A stretch of 64,000 nucleotides of DNA from NCBI RefSeq assembly GCF_041261205.1, contig NZ_JBGCCH010000007.1, forward strand, positions 310,001 through 374,000. The letters run 5' to 3'. This document shows positions 47,024 to 57,094 of the stretch, in pieces (the first letter of the stretch is position 1; every line of letters begins with the position of its first letter). A program made the translations under genes and the position numbers. The DNA is from Catenulispora sp. MAP5-51. Lineage in GTDB: Bacteria > Actinomycetota > Actinomycetes > Streptomycetales > Catenulisporaceae. Below the pieces are notes generated by a model that did no database searches, had not been told where the DNA came from, and worked only from the letters and a program-made list of their open reading frames with translations.

Positions 47024-47230
47024 ACTCCCATCCTCACCCTTGGCGAGAAGCACCAGGTCGGGCGCGCGAATGGAGCTTTCGGCACGCACAGGGTCTGACC
47101 TCGACATTGTCGGATGCGCTGCGGGCGCGGGGCAGGTCGCGCTGATCTTCACTGCTAACAGTCGCGGACTCGCAGGTCGCAGGGTCTCGACCGTTCCGAT
47201 CTTCGTCTAGTCTGCGCCCGCTGGGGTAGA
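47024..47230. other. Gap right of the IS1182 element
   Basis: It holds the last base(s) of copy C's right end and no recognisable gene or structure. Confidence 0.5.
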
Positions 47231-47722
47231 TCAATCCAGCCGGACGAGGACGAGTCGAGCGGTGAGCGAATCCGTACCCTGGTCCTCGACGTGGCTCGCC
47301 AGCATCCGTACATCCAGCACGAGGCCCGGCAGATCCAAGCCATAAGGCGCACCGGCCGTCAGGTTCGAGGCGAGGCGATCGGCGGCGCGCGTCAGCAGGG
47401 CACGTGCGCCTACCGGGTTGCCACGTCGTAGGTGGGTCAGGCCCACGGCGACCTGAGCGAGGCCGCGCCACATCTCTCGTTCCTCCGCCGACGCAGACTT
47501 CCAGACTGCTTCGAGCACCTCGTGGGCGTGGAAGGGTCGGTCCGCGTCGAGTAGCCGTTGGGCCTGGGCGAGTGCCGCGATCGGGTAGCGGGCGAGCTTG
47601 GCCGCCTCTTCATCCGAGGTAGTGGGCTCGCCAGCGGCACCATGGGGCAGCGGCCGGCCATAGGCATCGCGAGCTCGGGCGTTGCGCGCCCGTCTTTCGC
47701 TGTCGCGGTCTCTGTCGCCCAT
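47231..47722 (-). CDS. DUF309 family protein
   Basis: The 163-residue protein carries the DUF309 core: AQAQRLLDADRPFHAHEVLE, AVWKSASAEEREMWRGLAQV, AVGLTHLRRGNPVGARALLT. The family forms a small helical bundle with a conserved FHAHEVLE motif; its function is unknown. The start is 47722 (MGDRDRDSER); the N-terminus is Arg-rich and probably disordered. Monocistronic. Confidence 0.85.
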   Translation of the reverse strand: MGDRDRDSERRARNARARDAYGRPLPHGAAGEPTTSDEEAAKLARYPIAALAQAQRLLDADRPFHAHEVLEAVWKSASAEEREMWRGLAQVAVGLTHLRRGNPVGARALLTRAADRLASNLTAGAPYGLDLPGLVLDVRMLASHVEDQGTDSLTARLVLVRLD

Positions 47723-48195
47723 GGGACAAAGGTATCCGGCCAGGACCCCCATTCCGGCGTCTCAGCGAGAGGAGAATCCAGTCATTGCTCGTGGCAGTGG
47801 CATCCGCGGCAGCAGGATCGGTGCAGGCTCGAGGGGCGACAATGAGTGGGGTGATCTCGTAGCACGGGTCCCAGTGGCTTTCTGGTGTGCGAAGGCCATT
47901 GTGACCCGGCCGGTGGTCCCGGAGATACGGGATTGCCAGGGTTGTGGTCTACCTGCGGGTCGAGATCGGGGCGACCCGCAGACCGCCGCACTCGCCGTAA
48001 CATTCAAGACTCATCTGGCTCTGGAAAGGCCTCGACCAAGAGAATCTCTCCAGCGGCGTCGCTCTGCCGCTCCCGCTCCCAAACGACAGGCTTCGCGCGG
48101 CTTCGAGTAAGGAACGCGTGTTGCATAAGGCCGGTGACCAGCCGCTCGTCCGTGCAGGGGCTCGCTCCGACCGGCCGTCATCAATACACGGGTCG
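47723..48195. other. Gap without a supported gene
   Basis: Open frames here are short or shadow-like with no family features. No clear repeat or IS end was seen. Confidence 0.45.
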
Positions 48196-48516
48196 TCAGA
48201 CCCCGGGGTAGACCGGAACCCATCGGAGCGTTGAGGAAGCGCGGGCTTGAGGATTCGCGTCGTCGAGATCCGCCGGTCCGATCTCGGCACGGATGATGCA
48301 GGCCCGACCGGTAGCCGCCGCCGTGGCAATGGCTGTCACCATGTCGGCAACAGCGGTACCACCGTTGTCGTCGAACGTTCCCGTGATGATCCGGTACGTC
48401 ATCTCAGGACTGCCGAGCCGTACGGTCACGTCGCCCGCGCTGACATGAATCTCGGTGACCTGGTTCGCCCGAATGAGTTTCGAGCCTTCGGCCGCCAACC
48501 AGACGTCATCCATCAC
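48196..48516 (-). CDS. Hypothetical protein, 106 residues
   Basis: No named family. The protein reads like real coding sequence: WLAAEGSKLIRANQVTEIHV, SAGDVTVRLGSPEMTYRIIT, GGTAVADMVTAIATAAATGR. It is strand-rich then helical, cytoplasmic. Short proteins of this kind are common in actinomycetes near phage or IS debris. Confidence 0.6.
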   Translation of the reverse strand: MMDDVWLAAEGSKLIRANQVTEIHVSAGDVTVRLGSPEMTYRIITGTFDDNGGTAVADMVTAIATAAATGRACIIRAEIGPADLDDANPQARASSTLRWVPVYPGV

Positions 48517-48604
48517 AACAGCCCCTCAAAGCCAACGCGGCAGCCTGGCCCGTCATGTTGCGGTTATTCGACCGGCATCGGGCTAAGTGCCATATCCAAC
48601 CTAA

Positions 48605-50141
<1,537 letters not shown>

Positions 50142-50252
50142 CCTCGCCACGTAGGTGTGGTTTCGCCGGTAATGTACTTGCTCACGTTGTCGATCAGCGC
50201 GAGCTGGATCATGGCTTCGGAGCTTTCGGGAGGGTCTCGTAGTCACGAGCCA
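50142..50252 (-). mobile_element. IS5-family transposase C-terminal fragment
   Basis: The minus strand reads RLARDYETLPESSEAMIQLA, LIDNVSKYITGETTPTW, the C-terminal signature of IS5-type transposases (RDYETLPESSEAMI). The rest of the element is absent; its upstream side is cut by a copy-B-type IS end. Confidence 0.65.
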
Positions 50253-50275
50253 GCCTGTAGTGGTCGAAAACTCTC
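50253..50275 (+). mobile_element. Solo copy-B-type IS end
   Basis: CCTGTAGTGGTCGAAAACTC matches the terminal repeat of copy B (TGTAGTGGTCGAAAGCTTGG) over its outer 15-17 bases. It abuts the IS5 fragment on one side and the riboswitch terminator region on the other; no other part of that element is present. Confidence 0.6.
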
Positions 50276-50306
50276 TGACCACCACACGTGCCGACGCAAC
50301 ACGAAA

Positions 50307-50329
50307 GCGGCCCGCATCAGACGGGCCGC
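50307..50329 (-). terminator. Terminator hairpin downstream of the riboswitch
   Basis: GCGGCCCG pairs with CGGGCCGC around a 7-base loop, followed on the minus strand by TTTCG. It lies about 25 bases after the riboswitch aptamer, as in TPP switches that work by premature termination. Confidence 0.6.
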
Positions 50330-50351
50330 AAGACCCCGGACGCATAGCGGA

Positions 50352-50446
50352 CCTGCAAGGTAGGCTTCCCAAGCCGGTATTACCCGGATCAGGTGGAGGA
50401 GGTCGCTGTCCGACCTCACCAGCTTTCCAGCCTCTCATCCCATCCC
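50352..50446 (-). promoter_or_regulatory. TPP (THI-element) riboswitch-like sequence, orphaned
   Basis: On the minus strand ATGAGAGG is followed by a stem (GGTCGGACAGCGACC) and then the highly conserved ACCTGATCCGGGTAATACCG with GCTTGGGAAG. This is the P4/P5 half of the TPP aptamer, and ATGAGA corresponds to the usual CTGAGA. The 5' P1/P2 side is less well conserved. A thiamine-biosynthesis or transport gene is expected behind the terminator, but IS debris follows. Ligand binding is inferred from the motif. Confidence 0.6.
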
Positions 50447-50597
50447 GTCACGCGATCTCGTCTGGTCGACTTTTCGCGATCGACGTTCTGCGTCAGGCTC
50501 CCTCGCTTGCCCTGCAAATCCACTATTAACGCTACCCCCGATCCCGGCTACCACCAGGGCCGAAAGACCCTGATGCCGGTGCCAACATCTGGCGCCC

Positions 50598-50816
50598 ATG
50601 CCCGGCTCGATGTGGTCCCAGACAGCCAGAACGATCGCGTACAAACAGCGCGCCCGCGAAGCCAGCTACAACCCCGCCCTGCGCCAGCTCGGCAACCGTC
50701 TCGTCGGCATCCTGCACGGATGCCTCAAGACCCGAACCCTCTACGACGAGGCAACCGCCTGGTCACACCACGCCCAGCTCCACCCCGCTTGACATCAAAA
50801 CGTCATGGGGTGTCTG
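50598..50816 (+). mobile_element. IS110-family right end with transposase tail
   Basis: The frame reads AYKQRAREASYNPALRQLGN, RLVGILHGCLKTRTLYDEAT, AWSHHAQLHPA-stop, the C-terminal end of IS110-type transposases, followed by TTGACATCAAAACGTCATGG and GGTGTCT, the usual 3' end of that family. The upstream part is missing; about 150 bases to the left show no gene. Confidence 0.7.
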
Positions 50817-50845
50817 ACCTGCCTGGACGACATTATCGGCAGGCG
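50817..50845 (+). mobile_element. Solo WGYRR-group IS end
   Basis: ACCTGCCTGGACGACATTAT then CGGCAGG matches the right terminal repeat of copy F at 56897-56926 (ACCTGCACGGACGACATTCT then CGGCACCC). It directly follows the IS110 end. No transposase part is attached; 50846-51016 shows no gene. Confidence 0.6.
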
Positions 50846-51016
50846 CAGGTTCACGAGGATCCGGTCGAGCAAACCGACGGCCACAGACCTCGATACCGCC
50901 ACGGGATCACCCGAGGTCAGGCCCGTTGGCCGAGTTTCTGACCAGGGCAGGCGCCTCGACGATCTCACCGTGGCTTGTTCTCAGGGGTTCGGAGGCCGCC
51001 GGTCGTGGTGGCGAGT

Positions 51017-51781
51017 CTACCGCCGTCCTACTGAGTCGTCGTGCGCGTTGTCGAGGTCGGCGCCTTCGGCGACCATGCGGGCCACCTCAGCAAGCCGCTG
51101 GTTGTGGTTGCGGGCGTGCGCGCGCAGAACGGTGAAGGCCTCGTCGACGTGGATCTGCATCCGTTCGGCGAGGACGCCTTTGGCCTGCTCGATGACGATC
51201 CTGCTGGTCAGGGCGTGTTGCAGCTGGGACGTCGTCGCGGCGCCGCGGGCGGCGGCGCGCTGGTGCAGGATCCCGATCGTGGCGGCCTCGGCCAGTGACC
51301 GGCCCAGATCGAGCTCGGGGTCGGGGAGCGGGTCGGGGATGTCGGCGAAGAGGTTGAGCGCGCCGATGACGGCGTGCCGGTTTTGGAGCGGCAGCGCGTG
51401 GGTGATGGCGTAGCCGTTGTCACGGGCTCGGGCTGCGAAGGCCGGCCAGACGGTGGCGTCCGCGTCCAGGGGCGCGTTGGTGATCAGGGTGCCGCTGCGG
51501 TAGCAGTCCAGGCACGGTCCCTCGTCGTTCTGCGTCTCGAACAGTTCCAGCAGCCCGGTGACCTCGTCGGAGGCCGCCATGGGGTGCAGTTGCCCGCGGT
51601 GGTCGGCCAGCAGCACCCCTGCTGCGGTGACCGCCAGGAGCTCCACGCAGCTTCTGGTCAGCACGCAGAGGTAGTCGATGATGTCGAAGTCGTCGGCGAG
51701 GGTGTCTGTGAGCGCGACGAAGGTGTCTGCGATGCGCTGCTCGCGTCGTGCGGTGGTCGACTTCCCGTCGTGCTCAGGCAC
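51017..51781 (-). CDS. GAF-ANTAR domain transcription antiterminator
   Basis: The protein has 254 residues from GTG 51781, which has GGGAGGAGG upstream. A GAF sensor domain (DYLCVLTRSCVELLAVTAAG, DEGPCLDCYRSGTLI, VIGALNLFADIPDPL) is followed by a three-helix ANTAR domain (LQHALTSRIVIEQAKGVLAE, RMQIHVDEAFTVLRAHARNH). ANTAR proteins bind paired RNA hairpins to prevent termination. It faces away from the CheB-CheR genes; a common signalling role is suggested by the second GAF-ANTAR gene behind them. Confidence 0.92.
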   Translation of the reverse strand: MPEHDGKSTTARREQRIADTFVALTDTLADDFDIIDYLCVLTRSCVELLAVTAAGVLLADHRGQLHPMAASDEVTGLLELFETQNDEGPCLDCYRSGTLITNAPLDADATVWPAFAARARDNGYAITHALPLQNRHAVIGALNLFADIPDPLPDPELDLGRSLAEAATIGILHQRAAARGAATTSQLQHALTSRIVIEQAKGVLAERMQIHVDEAFTVLRAHARNHNQRLAEVARMVAEGADLDNAHDDSVGRR

Positions 51782-52129
51782 TTGTCGGGCCTCCTCCCGG
51801 CTTGCCTGAAACAATAGTCGAATTCGCTATCATCGAGCGTCTCTCGCGCCGAACTGACGTCCCCGTTCGGCGGGTTCGATCGCGTCGGCGGGTGATCCTC
51901 GCCCAAGTACGGGCCCGCACGCTCGGCCGCCTTGACAGCGGCCTGCACGGTGCAGCCGACCTGGCCCGTGCGACCAGGTCGGGCCCGACGGCTCGCACGA
52001 TCTACAGCGCCCGTCCGCTAACCTCGGAGACGTGTCCACGACTTCGTCTGCCCTGCAGTCGGGTCCGCGCGCGGCGTGCGGCCGTCGGGCGGAGCCGCAC
52101 TGCGGACGGCGGCTGCGGGGTGCCCGCCG

Positions 52130-52753
52130 GTGAACGGGGACGTGGTGCAGGATGCGTCCGGGTCCGACGGGTCGGATGAGCGGTACGCGGTGGTCGCGGT
52201 GGCGGCTTCGGCCGGCGGTATCACCGCGCTGGGGGTGCTGCTGGGCGCGCTGCCGGTCGGGTTCCCCGTCCCGGTGCTGGTGGTACAGCACCTGGACCCA
52301 AGACACGAGACCGTGATCGCTCACGTGCTGGGGCGCAGCACGCAGCTGCCGGTCAAACTCGCCGAAGCAGGCGAGCTCGCCCGCCCCGGCACCATCTACG
52401 TCGCCCCTCCGAATCGGCATCTGCTGGTCGGCGCGGCGGGCCTGCTGGCGCTGTCGGACAGCGAGCTGGTCCATTTCGTGCGTCCGTCGGCGGACTTGCT
52501 GTTCGAGTCGGTGGCCGGCGCCTACGGTGCGCGGGCGATCGCCTGCGTGCTGACCGGAACCGGCAAAGACGGTTCGATGGGCGTGACCGCGGTCAAGTCC
52601 CGCGGCGGCACTGTGATCGCCGAGGACCCGGTGTCGGCGGAGTTCAAAGGCATGCCGCGGGCGGCCGTCGACACCGGTGTGGTCGACTTCGTGCTCCCCC
52701 TGGACGAGATCGCCGCGGTCGTCCGCGGCCTGGTCGAGCCGGCAGACCGTTGA
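52130..52753 (+). CDS. CheB-type methylesterase domain protein
   Basis: This 207-residue stand-alone CheB catalytic domain has no receiver domain. The catalytic triad is visible: Ser in VAASAGGI, His in VVQHLDPRHE and Asp in LTGTGKDGSMG. The start GTG 52130 is chosen as nearest to the domain. Its TGA overlaps the TTG start of CheR-PAS, so the two are translated together. Without chemoreceptors nearby the pair probably forms a sensory CheB/CheR module acting on other partners. Confidence 0.9.
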   Translation: MNGDVVQDASGSDGSDERYAVVAVAASAGGITALGVLLGALPVGFPVPVLVVQHLDPRHETVIAHVLGRSTQLPVKLAEAGELARPGTIYVAPPNRHLLVGAAGLLALSDSELVHFVRPSADLLFESVAGAYGARAIACVLTGTGKDGSMGVTAVKSRGGTVIAEDPVSAEFKGMPRAAVDTGVVDFVLPLDEIAAVVRGLVEPADR

Positions 52754-54612
52754 CCGGGAACGGCGCCGCACCCGCCCCGGAGCCGGGCGGCGACCTGGAG
52801 GAGCTGCTGGTCTTCATCCGCGATGCACGGGGGTTCGACTTCACCGGCTACAAGCGTTCCACCCTGGCCCGGCGGATCCGCAAGCGGATGGCCGACGCCC
52901 GCATCGCCGACTACGCCGACTACCAGGACCGGCTGGAGGCCGACGCCGAGGAGTTCCGGGCGCTGTTCAACACGATCCTGATCAACGTCACCAGCTTCTT
53001 CCGGGACGCCGAGGCCTGGGCCCACCTGCAGCGGGAGATCCTGCCCGAGCTGATCGCGGCGCGCGGGGCCGACGAGGACATCCGGGTGTGGAGCGCCGGG
53101 TGTTCCAGCGGCCAGGAGCCGTACTCCCTGGCGATCCTGTTCGCCGAGGTCCTGGGCGTCGAGGAGTGCGTCAGACGGGTCAAGCTCTACGGCACCGACG
53201 TCGACGAGGAGGCCCTGCGCGAGGCGCGCAGCGGCCTGTACACAGCCAAGGCCCTGGAGCCGCTGGCCCCGGAGCTGCGGGACAAGTATTTCGAGCCCAA
53301 CGGCGCCCAGTTCGCGTTCCGCCCCGATCTGCGCCGCCGGGTCATCTTCGGACGGCACGACATCACCCGGGACGCCCCCATCTCCCGCCTGGACCTGCTG
53401 GTCTGCCGCAATACCCTGATGTACTTCAACGCCGAGGCCCAGTCGCAGATCATCGACCGGTTCCACTTCGCCCTGCGCGAAGGCGGCCACCTGTTCCTCG
53501 GCAAAGCCGAGATGCTGCTGTCCGACGCCGAGCGCTTCGAAGTCGCCAACATGCGCCAGCGGATCTTCCGGCGCCGCCCGGGCGACGCGGCGACCCCCTA
53601 TCACCCGGCTCCGCTGAAGATGGACGGCACCACCGGCACCGAGGTCCGGGAGGCCAGCCGCAAGCGGCAGCTGCGCGATCTGACCTTGGAGACGTCGCCG
53701 AACGCGACCATCGCCGTGGACCCCGACGGCGCGATCGTCCTGATCAACGCTGCGGCCCGGGCGCAGTTCGGTCTCACCACCTACGACCTGAACCGGCCGT
53801 TCCGGGACCTGGAGATCTCCTACCGGCCGATCGAGCTGCGCTCGCTGATCGAACAGGCCGAGACCGAGCGACACGCGGTCCGGGTCCCCGCCGCCGAGCG
53901 GCAGCTGCACGACGGCGACACCCAATTCCTGGACATCGTCATCCAGCCGATGTCCGCCGCCGACGGCCAGCCGGTCGGCGTCGCGCTGACGTTCCTGGAC
54001 ACCACGATCGCGACAAGGCTGCACAACGAGCTCGCCCGCACCCGGGGGGACCTGGAGGCGGCCTACGACGCGCTGCAGTCCACGAATGAGGAGCTGGAGA
54101 CCACCAACGAGGAACTCCAGTCCAGCATCGAGGAGCTGGAGACCACCAACGAGGAACTCCAGTCGACGAACGAGGAGCTGGAGACCACCAACGAGGAACT
54201 CCAGTCCGGCAACGAAGAACTGGAGACCATGAACGAGGAGATGCGGATCCGTTCCAGCGAACTGGACGAGGCCCGCAGCTTCCTGGAGGGCGTGCTGTCC
54301 AGCATCGCCGCCGGCGTCGTGGTACTGGATGCGGACCTGCGGGTGCGCAGCTGGAACCGGGGCGCGGAAGACCTGTGGGGGCTGCGCAGCCGCGAGGTCC
54401 ACCTGCAGCCGTTCTTCACCCTGGACTTCGGCCTGCCGACCGACGACGTCCGCAAAGTCGTCGCAGCCTGCCAGGCGACCGGCGCCCGGTCCGGGCCGGC
54501 GGACGTCGCCGCCGTAAACCGCATCGGCCGCACCATCCTGTGCTCGATCGCCTGCTCGCCGATGGACGGCGGCGGCGTCGTCCTGCTGATGGAGGGCACC
54601 GGTCGCGGCTGA
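52750..54612 (+). CDS. CheR methyltransferase with PAS and coiled-coil
   Basis: The protein has 620 residues and a TTG start overlapping the CheB stop. The CheR N-terminal helical domain (ARRIRKRMADARIADYADYQ) and SAM-binding domain (VWSAGCSSGQEPYSLAILFA, YGTDVDEEALREA, DLLVCRNTLMYF) are complete. A PAS domain (LETSPNATIAVDPDGAIVLI), a coiled coil built of four 14-residue repeats (ELETTNEELQS) and a second PAS follow. It ends at MEGTGRG without a kinase domain, unlike the larger CheB-CheR-PAS-kinase fusions. Confidence 0.9.
   Translation: MTGNGAAPAPEPGGDLEELLVFIRDARGFDFTGYKRSTLARRIRKRMADARIADYADYQDRLEADAEEFRALFNTILINVTSFFRDAEAWAHLQREILPELIAARGADEDIRVWSAGCSSGQEPYSLAILFAEVLGVEECVRRVKLYGTDVDEEALREARSGLYTAKALEPLAPELRDKYFEPNGAQFAFRPDLRRRVIFGRHDITRDAPISRLDLLVCRNTLMYFNAEAQSQIIDRFHFALREGGHLFLGKAEMLLSDAERFEVANMRQRIFRRRPGDAATPYHPAPLKMDGTTGTEVREASRKRQLRDLTLETSPNATIAVDPDGAIVLINAAARAQFGLTTYDLNRPFRDLEISYRPIELRSLIEQAETERHAVRVPAAERQLHDGDTQFLDIVIQPMSAADGQPVGVALTFLDTTIATRLHNELARTRGDLEAAYDALQSTNEELETTNEELQSSIEELETTNEELQSTNEELETTNEELQSGNEELETMNEEMRIRSSELDEARSFLEGVLSSIAAGVVVLDADLRVRSWNRGAEDLWGLRSREVHLQPFFTLDFGLPTDDVRKVVAACQATGARSGPADVAAVNRIGRTILCSIACSPMDGGGVVLLMEGTGRG
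54079..54246 (+). repeat. Four 42-bp tandem repeats coding the CheR-PAS coiled coil
   Basis: Exact 42-base period starting at 54079, 54121, 54163 and 54205; the first three units are nearly identical. Each encodes NEELETTNEELQSx, two heptads. Changes in unit number would change the length of the linker between the two PAS domains. Confidence 0.85.
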
Positions 54613-54678
54613 CACGGCAGATATGGCTCTTGTCGCTTTTGGCTTTGGCCGCCGCGGGCGTCGGCGTATCCTGCGAAC

Positions 54679-55575
54679 ATGCCCCTGCCGCCTGAATCCG
54701 GCCGGGAACTCGACCAAGCACTGGAGCACGCGGCAGTCGAGCACCGGCGAGCAGTCCGCGCCGCTGAGATCGCCACCCGGCACGAGGCACAGATGCTGAC
54801 GGCCGCGGAAGGTATGCGGGCGTTCCACGAACGTATGGTGGTCATGCACCGGCAGGTGGAGCAACAGCATCGAACCGCGGCCCGGATCCACACCGCCCAC
54901 GCCGACCGGCTGCGCCGGTGGACCGAGGGAACCGCCGATCCGCAGCAAGTCCAACCCGGGTTCATGGCGGCCGTCGCCGAGACCCTCGGCGCGTCGGGCG
55001 CAGCGCTGACCCTGTTCGGGCCCGATGACGCCGAGACCCCTGCGGCGGCCTCGAACCCGGCCAGCAGGACCGCCCAGCGTCTGGAGTTCACCCTCGGCCA
55101 GGGGCCGGCCCGTGAAGCAGTCCATCTGCGCCGCCCGGTCACCGCCGCCGGGAAGCAGATGGCGCAGGCATGGCCCATCTACGGTCCCGCTGTGGAGAAA
55201 CTTGGCATCCGTGCGGTCGCGGCCGTCCCCGTGACCACGGTCGGCGCCCCCCTCGGAGCCCTCACGGTCTTCGACCCGCCGATGGCCCACGGCCCGGATC
55301 TGGAGACCTTCCTAGCGGCCGCGGACACTCTGGCCGCGTCGCTGCTCACACCGTGGGGTGCACCCGGAAATGAGGAACCCATCGGCTGGCCGCCGCTTCT
55401 TGACCAGCACGATTCGTGGGCCGTGGTGCATCAGGCCGTCGGCATGGTGTCAGTGCAGTGCCGCTGCGGCACCGCGGATGCCCTCGCCCTGATCAGAGCG
55501 CACGCCTTCGCCGAGAACCGGCCAGTAGACGAAGTCGCAGCCGACATCGTCGACCGCACCCTGTGCCTACCCTGA
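54679..55575 (+). CDS. GAF-ANTAR domain protein with N-terminal coiled coil
   Basis: The protein has 298 residues. An N-terminal Arg/His/Glu-rich helix (EHRRAVRAAEIATRHEAQML) precedes a GAF domain (AVAETLGASGAALTLFGPD, GQGPAREAVHLRRPV, AVAAVPVTTVGAPLGALTVF) and a C-terminal ANTAR domain (VVHQAVGMVSVQCRCGTADA, LALIRAHAFAENRPVDEVAA). It lies 66 bases after CheR-PAS in the same direction and may be its output. Confidence 0.87.
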   Translation: MPLPPESGRELDQALEHAAVEHRRAVRAAEIATRHEAQMLTAAEGMRAFHERMVVMHRQVEQQHRTAARIHTAHADRLRRWTEGTADPQQVQPGFMAAVAETLGASGAALTLFGPDDAETPAAASNPASRTAQRLEFTLGQGPAREAVHLRRPVTAAGKQMAQAWPIYGPAVEKLGIRAVAAVPVTTVGAPLGALTVFDPPMAHGPDLETFLAAADTLAASLLTPWGAPGNEEPIGWPPLLDQHDSWAVVHQAVGMVSVQCRCGTADALALIRAHAFAENRPVDEVAADIVDRTLCLP

Positions 55576-55581
55576 AGAAAA

Positions 55582-55621
55582 CAACAGACCGCCCTCGGCA
55601 TGCCGTGAGTCCGGTCTGTTG
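55582..55621 (+). terminator. Terminator after the GAF-ANTAR gene
   Basis: CAACAGACC pairs with GGTCTGTTG across a loop that itself folds (CTCGGCATGCCGTGAG). It starts 7 bases after the stop codon. Confidence 0.65.
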
Positions 55622-55682
55622 GTGCCGATTATTTGGCTCTGGCAAGATTTTCGTGACGGGATGACAGGCCGTCATTGGCGTT

Positions 55683-56926
55683 GTAGGTGCCGAATATTTC
55701 ATCCACGCAGGTCAGGCAGCATGCTCGTACTCACGCAAGATGCCGCCGAGTCGGTCGCGTCTTCGCACGTTCAGGTCGACTAAGTCGGCGCTGCGGGTGA
55801 TCGTATCTGGGGCGGGTTGCAGTGGTGCACGCTGGTTCAGCGACCGGTGCGGCCGATGCAGGTTGTAGTGGGTCTCGAATTCCCGCAACGCATGCAGCAG
55901 CTGGGCCTGGTTCCAGATCAGCATCCGGTCCAGCAGCTCGCGCCGGCAGGTACCCACCCAACGCTCCATCACCGCATTCATCCGCGGCATCCGAACCCCA
56001 GTGAGCACGACCTGGATGCCGGCATCGCCGAGCACCTCGTCGAACAAGGCACAGAACTTCCCGTCACGATCGCGAATCAGATACCTGATCGCAGCGCCGG
56101 CATCCTCCAGGTCCATAACCAGGTTTCGGGCGGCTTGAGCGACCCAGGAAGCCGTGGGGTGCGCCGTCGTGCCCAGGATGCGGATCCTGCGGGTGGCATG
56201 CTCGATCACCACCAGGACGTACCGCCGCTGCCCGGACAGCGTCGCCGTCTCGATGAAGTCGCACGCCAGGATAGCCTCGGCCTGGCCACGTAAAAACGCC
56301 GCCCAACCGGTCGCGGCCCGATCCGGCGACGGATCGACACCCGCATCCTTAAGAATCTCCCACACCGTGGAGGCGGCGACCCTGACGCCCAGCAACGCCA
56401 GCTCGCCGTGGATGCGGCGATACCCCCATGTGCCGTTCTCTCGCGCCATCCGCAGTACCAGGCGCCGGATCGAAGCCACAGTCCGCGGACGCCAGGGACG
56501 CTTCGGTCTGCTACGAGCGGCATGACGCGGGTCAAGCAGGTCGCGGTGCCAGCGCAGAACGGTGTCGGGGCTCATGACCAGGTGAAGCCGGCGCAGCATC
56601 GCACGCGGCAACGTGCCAAGCAGCACCGCCAGCAACGCCCTATCCGCAGCTCGAACCGGACACGTTGACCGCCCAACTGCCGCTGCAAGATCCCAATCTG
56701 ATGGCGCAGCGCCAAAATCTCCGCATCCTTCTCCCGACCGCTCATCGGAAGCAGGCGCAACGCAGCGAACGTATTCGACACCGCCAGGAAGGCGAACCGG
56801 ACCAGCACAATCAGCCATCATCGCCGACCTAGGGCGACGGCGTGCCGAAAACACCCAACCTCACCACTACGAGGTCACGGACAAAAACCCTCCTCCACCT
56901 GCACGGACGACATTCTCGGCACCCAC
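55683..56926 (-). mobile_element. Integrase-core insertion sequence, copy F (WGYRR group)
   Basis: Inverted ends of 30 bases (55683-55712 and 56897-56926) agree at 23 positions: GTAGGTGCCGAATATTTCAT against GTGGGTGCCGAGAATGTCGT. A second, isolated end (TTGGTGCCGATTATTTGG) stands at about 55620, 63 bases to the left. The transposase inside is frameshifted. Confidence 0.75.
55712..56808 (-). pseudogene. Copy F transposase, frameshifted near its N-terminus
   Basis: The true N-terminus (MLVRFAFLAVSNTFAALRLL, DAEILALRHQIGILQRQLGG, from GTG 56808) is in a different frame from the rest (ADRALLAVLLGTLPRAMLRR onward). The shift lies near 56650. The core is intact: ILACDFIETATL, RDRDGKFCALFDEVL, RMNAVMERWVGTCRRE and a C-terminal GGILREYEHAA. 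A shorter product from an internal start cannot be excluded. Confidence 0.8.
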
Positions 56927-57042
56927 AGGTCCGGGATCTGCGGCAGCTTCGCAGATCAAGGAGAACCTCGAGCTATTCGACTTGGGGCTCAACAGCGCCG
57001 AGTTGGACGAGAACGCGTCGCTGCGGCGGGAGTGCGATAGAA

Positions 57043-57078
57043 GGAGTCGGGGCAGGCCGTGGAGGCTTGCCCGACTCC
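57043..57078 (-). terminator. Terminator of the PIG-L gene
   Basis: GGAGTCGGG pairs with CCCGACTCC, extended by GCA/TGC, around a GGCC-rich loop. It begins 17 bases after the stop of the deacetylase gene on the minus strand. Confidence 0.65.
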
Positions 57079-57094
57079 TACTCCTTGTTGTGGA

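Noticed and set aside
54079-54246. Regular repeat considered as a CRISPR-like array
   Set aside because: The units are directly adjacent with no spacers and encode coiled-coil heptads in frame.
52522-55290. 922-codon minus-strand frame across CheB, CheR and GAF-ANTAR
   Set aside because: Repetitive Gly/Val/Leu shadow produced by strong third-position GC bias of the plus-strand genes.
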